Positions 59,930 through 64,000 of a stretch of 64,000 bases of DNA are shown here, piece after piece. The notes beneath the pieces were generated by a model. It was not told where the DNA came from. It saw only the letters and a list, made by a program, of their open reading frames with translations, and did not search any database. Position numbers and translations under genes: made by a program. This stretch comes from Fibrella aestuarina BUZ 2. GTDB taxonomy: Bacteria > Bacteroidota > Bacteroidia > Cytophagales > Spirosomataceae. Location: positions 1,291,698-1,355,697 of the forward strand of contig NC_020054.1 of NCBI RefSeq assembly GCF_000331105.1. The letters are read 5' to 3'. Every line of letters begins with the position of its first letter. Positions within the stretch are counted from its first letter, which is position 1.

Positions 59930-60475
59930 ATGGAAACCTCCACGCTGCTTACCAAAGAGAAGAACGCCAATCGGCTGATCAATGTCATTTCAGTAGCGGT
60001 TCCGATTGTAGTGGCCGTGCTGTTAGGGATTCGCCAGAAAGTGGATCTTGGGGAATGGACAACGTACCTGCCTCACATTAATGGCGTAATTAATTCCATC
60101 ACATCCGTGTTGTTAGTAGTAGGCTACTACTTTATCCGGCAGAAGAACGTACCTGCGCACCGGGCCACTATGACGATGGCTTTCTCGCTAGGAGCGGTTT
60201 TCCTGGTGAGTTATGTGCTCTACCACATGTCGAATGAGTCGACGCCGTTTGGCGGTCAGGGGTGGGTACGTCCCGTCTATTACGTTCTGCTGATCTCACA
60301 CATCGTTCTGTCGGTGGTGGTTCTGTGGTTTGTGTTGCGGGCCGTGTATTTCGCCTGGACAAAGCAATTTGTTCTTCATAAGCAGATGACCCGTTGGGCC
60401 TTGCCCATCTGGTTTTACGTAAGTACAACCGGCGTAATCGTTTACCTGATGATTCGCCCTTATTACACCCATTAA
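59930..60475 (+). CDS. DUF420 membrane protein
   Basis: A 181-residue protein with five predicted helices and conserved His residues in helix contexts (LPHINGVINSITSVLLVVGY; VLLISHIVLSVVVLWFVLRA; HKQMTRWALPIWFYVSTTGV). This matches DUF420, a family regularly found beside SCO and oxidase genes, also called CtaM-like in some species. It probably helps assemble or mature the oxidase. It starts three bases after the SCO stop. Confidence 0.88.
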   Translation: METSTLLTKEKNANRLINVISVAVPIVVAVLLGIRQKVDLGEWTTYLPHINGVINSITSVLLVVGYYFIRQKNVPAHRATMTMAFSLGAVFLVSYVLYHMSNESTPFGGQGWVRPVYYVLLISHIVLSVVVLWFVLRAVYFAWTKQFVLHKQMTRWALPIWFYVSTTGVIVYLMIRPYYTH

Positions 60476-60489
60476 AACAGCCTGGAACG

Positions 60490-60765
60490 ATGAAAACGTG
60501 GAGTTGGGCGTTTGTACTTGTCCTGATCTTACTCGGGCAAACCGATCTGATGGCGCAGTGTGCCATGTGTCGGAGTGTGGTTGAAAGCACAGTAAGCAAT
60601 GGTCGGAGCGTTGTCGCGTCTGATCTGAATGTCGGAATTTTGTATTTGCTGGCAGCGCCCTACCTGATTGTGGCCGTTGTTAGCTATCTCTGGTATCGCA
60701 CCAGTAAAAAAGAGCATGGCCAACGTCTCGAAATTGCAAGCCGTGTCCGCCGGGCTATGTCCTAG
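60490..60765 (+). CDS. Small membrane protein with an exported CxxC
   Basis: A 91-residue protein with a signal-like N-terminus (TWSWAFVLVLILLGQTDLMA), then CAMC, and one further helix (ILYLLAAPYLIVAVVSYLWY) before a basic tail. I do not recognise a named family, though similar small proteins sit near oxidase genes in Bacteroidota. The CxxC just outside the membrane suggests a redox or copper-handling role, which is inference. It overlaps the next gene by 50 bases in another frame. Confidence 0.6.
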   Translation: MKTWSWAFVLVLILLGQTDLMAQCAMCRSVVESTVSNGRSVVASDLNVGILYLLAAPYLIVAVVSYLWYRTSKKEHGQRLEIASRVRRAMS

Positions 60766-61093
60766 GTGTCGACAGGGTAAGATCTTCAAAACACCGCTGT
60801 ACGCGCCGCTGGGTTTTGGTGAAATGAACGAGTTCTGTCCGCATTGCGGGCTACGCTTCGAGGTCGAGCCGGGGTATTTTATTGGCGCTATGTACGTCAG
60901 TTATGCGTTTTCGGGTGGTCTGGCGCTGATCCTCGGGTTTACTCTGTTCTACCTGCTCGATAACCCGCCCGGCTGGGTGTATGCGTTGGTTGTCTCCCTG
61001 GGGGTAATCATTATTGCGCCCATTAACTTCCGACTGTCACGGGTTGTGTGGTTGCATTACGTAGCTGGTATCCGATACGATCCTGCCCTGTGA
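60716..61093 (+). CDS. DUF983 protein with zinc-finger-like CxxC pairs
   Basis: A 125-residue protein. It starts with CPRCRQG and CPHCGLRFEVEPGYF, two CxxC pairs like a small zinc ribbon. Two or three helices follow (FIGAMYVSYAFSGGLALILG; VYALVVSLGVIIIAPINF). This matches DUF983, often found in oxidase clusters. The ATG at 60716 lies inside the preceding gene, so the two are probably translationally coupled. It is the last gene of the respiratory cluster. Confidence 0.85.
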   Translation: MANVSKLQAVSAGLCPRCRQGKIFKTPLYAPLGFGEMNEFCPHCGLRFEVEPGYFIGAMYVSYAFSGGLALILGFTLFYLLDNPPGWVYALVVSLGVIIIAPINFRLSRVVWLHYVAGIRYDPAL

Positions 61094-61129
61094 AAACAAG
61101 GTGAGCGGATTTAGCTCACCGAGGCTTTG

Positions 61130-61159
61130 AATCCCAATCTGAGACGGTTGGGATTTTTT
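61130..61159 (+). terminator. Terminator of the respiratory cluster
   Basis: AATCCCAA (61130-61137) pairs with TTGGGATT (61148-61155), then a T-run. A second small hairpin, GGTGAGC/GCTCACC, precedes it at 61100-61120. Confidence 0.85.
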
Positions 61160-61219
61160 ATTGGCCTTCATGCAACCTGAGCCCAAACCAAATGCATCTT
61201 CGCTACAAACAGGGACAGC

Positions 61220-61810
61220 ATGGCCACCTCTATACCATACTACTTCTCGGAACGTGAGCTGGTAGTTGCGTTGCAACAGAGGGAAGCCCGCGCCCAGAAG
61301 ATTGCTTACGAGAAGTATGCCGGCCGGATGATGGCTGTTTGTCTCCGGTACGTTGCCAATCGCGACGATGCCGAGGATGTACTGATTGAAGGTTTCATGC
61401 GTGTGTTTGACCGGATTGACCAGTTCAGAAATGAAGGTAGTTTTGAAGGCTGGGTACGTCGGGTGATGGTGACCGAGTCGCTGATGTACCTCCGCAAAAA
61501 TAAAGCCTGGCGACAGGAGGTTCCGCTGGACGATCTGGGCGGTGAGCCAGACTACGAACTGGCCGATGCAAACCTGGATGCGGAGGCGCTGATTCGACTG
61601 GTTTCTCAATTGCCCGATGGATACCGCACCGTGTTTAACCTATATGCTATTGAAGGGTACAGCCACGCCGAAATTGCCGAACTGACGGGCATTAGCGAGG
61701 GCACCTCAAAATCACAATTATCCAGAGCCCGTGCTTTGTTACAAGACAAGATCCGCCGCCTGGAGATAGACTATAAGCCAGCTAACCACTATGGAAAAGC
61801 AGCCAGTTGA
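61220..61810 (+). CDS. ECF-type RNA polymerase sigma factor
   Basis: A 196-residue sigma factor with region 2 (AYEKYAGRMMAVCLRYVANRDDAEDVLIEGFMRVFDRI; landmarks RYVANRDDAEDVL and FEGWVRRVMV) and region 4 (LPDGYRTVFNLYAIEGYSHAEIAELTGISEGTSKSQLSRAR, landmarks EGYSHAEIA and GTSKSQLSRAR). It overlaps the start of the next gene by 20 bases, and that gene encodes a likely membrane anti-sigma factor. This three-gene layout (sigma, anti-sigma, outer-membrane protein) is common in Bacteroidota envelope-stress control. Confidence 0.93.
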   Translation: MATSIPYYFSERELVVALQQREARAQKIAYEKYAGRMMAVCLRYVANRDDAEDVLIEGFMRVFDRIDQFRNEGSFEGWVRRVMVTESLMYLRKNKAWRQEVPLDDLGGEPDYELADANLDAEALIRLVSQLPDGYRTVFNLYAIEGYSHAEIAELTGISEGTSKSQLSRARALLQDKIRRLEIDYKPANHYGKAAS

Positions 61811-62618
61811 CGACCTGTTCGCCCGGAAACTCCGCGACGCCGACGTAACACCCGGTGCCGATGTGTTTGGGCGTTTGCAGAGTCGGATGAATACGACCCC
61901 TATGCCAGTAGCCCAGCCTAAACGCCGGCTGGCAGGTTGGTGGTATGGGGCTGCCGCTAGCCTCTTACTAGGGGGACTCTGGCTGAGCTGGCCTCGTACC
62001 GGCAGCATAGATAAGCCAACCGCAACGGGCCACGATGTGGCTCATCAACTAGACACTGCGTCGCCCCGGCTATCAATGCCAAAAAACGAGTTGCCACAAA
62101 CTGGTGCGGAATTAGCCACGGCAGCTGATAACGCTTCATCAGAAACGGTTAATCGCCCCCAACGAAAACCGCGCTTTGGGAAAGCGGATGCCTACGTAAC
62201 GAAGAAAGAGATCAATAGCCGGGAGACTGCGCCAGTTGAACAAGTCGTCTCCCAAACTAAGACGCCAGACAACGTACCTGCGATTGTAAGCGTAGAAGCA
62301 CCAAGTATTGCAAAAGCAGAAAAAGGCCCATCGACCGTAACTGAGTCGGAAAAGTCGTCTTCGGGTCGCACTGTTGTGTTGACGATCGCTGAGCCAGAAC
62401 CAACTAAACTGGCGGCTTTGGAGCCGACAAAACCAGACGCCGCTCACAATGCCCCTAACCTGACCCAGTTTTTTGATAAAGTAAAACAGATTAAGCGTGG
62501 AGAGGTATTTGCCCGCGCTACCCCCACCCGGCAGGCGGCCGAACCCAAAACTGGGTTAGGTCGATTAATGAACGGCGTGCGCGAAAGCCTTCGTAACGAA
62601 AATAGCTTGGAACCATGA
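61791..62618 (+). CDS. Probable membrane anti-sigma factor
   Basis: A 275-residue protein. A ~45-residue cytoplasmic N-terminus (VDDLFARKLRDADVTPGADVFGRLQSRM) resembles other Bacteroidota ECF partner proteins. One transmembrane helix (WWYGAAASLLLGGLWLSW) follows, then a long low-complexity periplasmic region rich in Thr, Ser, Glu, Ala and Lys. The anti-sigma role is inferred from the translational overlap with the sigma gene and the layout, not from a recognised anti-sigma domain. Its stop overlaps the next start as ATGA. Confidence 0.65.
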   Translation: MEKQPVDDLFARKLRDADVTPGADVFGRLQSRMNTTPMPVAQPKRRLAGWWYGAAASLLLGGLWLSWPRTGSIDKPTATGHDVAHQLDTASPRLSMPKNELPQTGAELATAADNASSETVNRPQRKPRFGKADAYVTKKEINSRETAPVEQVVSQTKTPDNVPAIVSVEAPSIAKAEKGPSTVTESEKSSSGRTVVLTIAEPEPTKLAALEPTKPDAAHNAPNLTQFFDKVKQIKRGEVFARATPTRQAAEPKTGLGRLMNGVRESLRNENSLEP

Positions 62619-63625
62619 GAACTTTATTCACACTATGCTGCCTCATCGCCTTCGGACAGACGGCGCTGGCGCTCCCCGCCGACTCGCTTATTATTCGGTT
62701 TGGTACGTCTTCACGCGTGGCGATCTACGCGCCCACCAAAGAGCAATTAAAGAAGATCACGCAGTATGACCTAAACCAGATCGTACGAGAAATGGTCAGC
62801 AAACTCGACTCCGTGCCCGAGGGACAGGTGTACGCCATTAATGAACAAAACGGTAAACGCTACCTGCGCGACACGCTGATCGTGGTGGAGAAGTCAGGCG
62901 GAAACGTAACGATCAGCGTCAAAAACGATGATAGTAGGAGCAATGAGTCATCGGACGACTATCAGCGGGAGCGAAGTTCACGGACGCGAACCACACGAAC
63001 CTATTCGTCACGCTCAAACTGGAAAGTAAACACCGACTTTCACATTGGTTTGAATACCTGGCTCAACGGCCCCACCGACGCCCTGTACAATGGCGGTTCA
63101 TTTGAATTGAGCCCGTTGGGATCGCGCTATTTTGCCATAAGCCTCACCCAAAATCCGTCCATTGTCCGGAATGAACACGTTCGCATCAGCGTACGGTATG
63201 GGTTACAATTCGCCTGGAACAACTTTATGTTTCAGCAGAACGTGAGACTTGAACGCGAAGCCAACGGCGTAGCTTTCCAGACGTACCCCGTGCAACTGGA
63301 AAAGAGCAAGCTCACCGTCTGCAATCTGGAAATTCCGGTGGTGCCTCAGTTCGCTATTTATAATAGTAGCCGCAAGCGCGCCTTCAGTATCGGATTTGGT
63401 GGTTTTATCGGCTATCGGCTCGATAGCTACACCAAAATCAAGCTGGAAAACAACGACGTAATTCGCGACCATAACAGCTATTTCCTGAATAATCTGCAGT
63501 ATGGTTTGCAAGGAAATATTGGTGTCGCTGGCCTGAATTTCTTCGTCAAATACCACCTGACCAATACGTTCCAGGACAACCGTGGCCCTGCCTTACGGCC
63601 TCTTAGCTTCGGAATCACGATCTAA
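62615..63625 (+). CDS. Exported outer-membrane beta-barrel protein
   Basis: A 336-residue protein with a signal peptide (LFTLCCLIAFGQTALA). An N-terminal domain carries a Ser/Arg-rich linker (~110-140, RSSRTRTTRTYSSRS), and a C-terminal barrel region has strand patterns such as FHIGLNTWLNGPTDALYNGG and FSIGFGGFIGYRLDSYTKIK. It ends LSFGITI. It is of the PorT-like barrel group. It is coupled to the sigma/anti-sigma pair by a four-base ATGA overlap, so it may be an envelope component of that regulon. Confidence 0.72.
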   Translation: MRTLFTLCCLIAFGQTALALPADSLIIRFGTSSRVAIYAPTKEQLKKITQYDLNQIVREMVSKLDSVPEGQVYAINEQNGKRYLRDTLIVVEKSGGNVTISVKNDDSRSNESSDDYQRERSSRTRTTRTYSSRSNWKVNTDFHIGLNTWLNGPTDALYNGGSFELSPLGSRYFAISLTQNPSIVRNEHVRISVRYGLQFAWNNFMFQQNVRLEREANGVAFQTYPVQLEKSKLTVCNLEIPVVPQFAIYNSSRKRAFSIGFGGFIGYRLDSYTKIKLENNDVIRDHNSYFLNNLQYGLQGNIGVAGLNFFVKYHLTNTFQDNRGPALRPLSFGITI

Positions 63626-63649
63626 GAACCGGTAAGCCATAGGCCTACC

Positions 63650-63687
63650 AAAACGAAGCCGCAACAGGTACGTTGCGGCTTCGTTTT
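63650..63687 (+). terminator. Terminator of the sigma-factor operon
   Basis: AAAACGAAGCCGCAAC (63650-63665) pairs with GTTGCGGCTTCGTTTT (63672-63687). The loop and stem edge contain CAGGTACGTT, the over-represented octamer. Confidence 0.9.
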
Positions 63688-63719
63688 GCAGAAGTGTCAA
63701 AGAATTTTTGCGCGACCTG

Positions 63720-63749
63720 TTGACAACGGACAAAATCGTCGTACTTTTG
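63720..63749 (+). promoter_or_regulatory. tRNA-Tyr promoter
   Basis: TTGAC at 63720 (-33) and TACTTTTG at 63742-63749 (-7, TAnnTTTG) have a 19-base gap between TTG and TA, a good Bacteroidota promoter 50 bases before the tRNA. Confidence 0.75.
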
Positions 63750-63798
63750 CAACTCCAAACCGGGAAACGGCTAGGAATCGTTCTTTATTGATTGACTT

Positions 63799-63884
63799 GG
63801 GGAGTTTCCAGAGTGGCCAAATGGATCAGACTGTAAATCTGCTGGCGTACGCCTTCGGAGGTTCGAATCCTCCACTCCCCACCA
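63799..63884 (+). tRNA. tRNA-Tyr(GTA)
   Basis: Acceptor GGGGAGT with ACTCCCC, anticodon loop CTGTAAA (GTA at 63833-63835), a long variable arm as in bacterial tRNA-Tyr, and T-arm GGAGG-TTCGAAT-CCTCC. The 3' end A-CCA (63881-63884) is encoded, unlike tRNA-Cys in this window. Confidence 0.95.
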
Positions 63885-63887
63885 ACG

Positions 63888-63967
63888 AGTTTGTAGTTTG
63901 AGCGTGTTTAGTTTGCAGTTAGTTTCGGCTTTTCAACTGTAAATAAGAAACGCCCAAACTACAAACT
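63888..63967. repeat. Palindrome between tRNA genes
   Basis: AGTTTGTAGTTTGAGCG (63888-63904) is reverse-complemented with one mismatch at 63951-63967. The words are of the same stuttered kind as the other elements. Confidence 0.65.
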
Positions 63968-63974
63968 AATTTTT

Positions 63975-64000
63975 GCGGGAGTAGCTCAGTTGGTAGAGCG
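63975..64000 (+). tRNA. tRNA, 5' part (probably Gly; truncated by window end)
   Basis: GCGGGAGTAGCTCAGTTGGT then AGAGCG is a tRNA 5' half with a typical D-arm. The acceptor GCGGGAG is usual for tRNA-Gly. The anticodon lies beyond the window. Confidence 0.7.

Noticed and set aside
1..64000. CRISPR array, insertion sequence, prophage or defence island
   Set aside because: No regularly spaced direct repeats, no transposase or integrase gene and no phage structural genes were seen; the tRNAs show no attachment-site duplication.

Overview
The window is chromosomal DNA from a member of the Bacteroidota, most likely a Cytophagales bacterium close to Spirosoma/Fibrella. The evidence is a GldB-type gliding lipoprotein, a DUF4290 gene next to murA, an alternative complex III (act) operon joined to an aa3-type oxidase, PorT-like outer-membrane barrels, and promoters with the Bacteroidota TAnnTTTG -7 element instead of Shine-Dalgarno-led genes. 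The sequence is moderately GC-rich and densely coding. I see no prophage, insertion sequence, CRISPR array or plasmid region, and almost every gene is of housekeeping type.

Layout. 1-6.4 kb: the 3' end of hemA, a PorT-like barrel, gldB, an MsbA-like ABC exporter, a Fur-family regulator and a membrane-anchored MutS-like ATPase. 6.5-20.7 kb: an exported ASKHA-fold protein, a Pro/Ala-rich membrane protein, lpdA, prfB, a Tat-exported Gfo/Idh/MocA oxidoreductase, a quinone reductase, murA with DUF4290, GDP-fucose synthase, a MORN-like protein, a TPR protein and a DEAD-box helicase. 20.9-28 kb: an unnamed protein carrying a palindromic insert, a UbiA prenyltransferase, a MarR-controlled tripartite efflux operon and an acyl carrier protein. 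28-38.3 kb: a GMC dehydrogenase pair, a DUF885 lipoprotein, an acyltransferase, an LpxH-like phosphatase with a glycosyltransferase, and a penicillin acylase. 38.3-43.9 kb: OmpH/Skp, a candidate structured RNA, smpB, an HNH nuclease, rpsA, a hydrolase and tRNA-Cys. 44-61.1 kb: one co-directional respiratory cluster, actABCDEF, then cytochrome oxidase subunits II and I, ctaA, ctaB, two subunit III genes, subunit IV, SCO, DUF420, a small membrane protein and DUF983. 61.2-64 kb: an ECF sigma factor, a probable anti-sigma protein, an outer-membrane barrel, tRNA-Tyr and the start of another tRNA.

The respiratory cluster appears to make a whole quinol-to-oxygen branch. ACIII oxidises menaquinol and passes electrons through c-type hemes to the CuA/heme a/a3-CuB oxidase. 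ctaA and ctaB make heme A, and SCO and small membrane proteins help assembly.

The most unusual content is not a gene. (1) The octamer AACGTACC/GGTACGTT occurs about 44 times by eye, where about 2 are expected. It is found in all three codon frames, in both orientations, and once as an inverted pair forming a terminator. (2) Gene boundaries carry many long, near-perfect palindromes with arms up to 49 bp. Each has a different sequence but a similar build. One fills most of the prfB leader, and one of 117 bp is inserted in frame inside a coding sequence. (3) A 14-bp-stem three-way-junction RNA followed by a terminator lies upstream of smpB.
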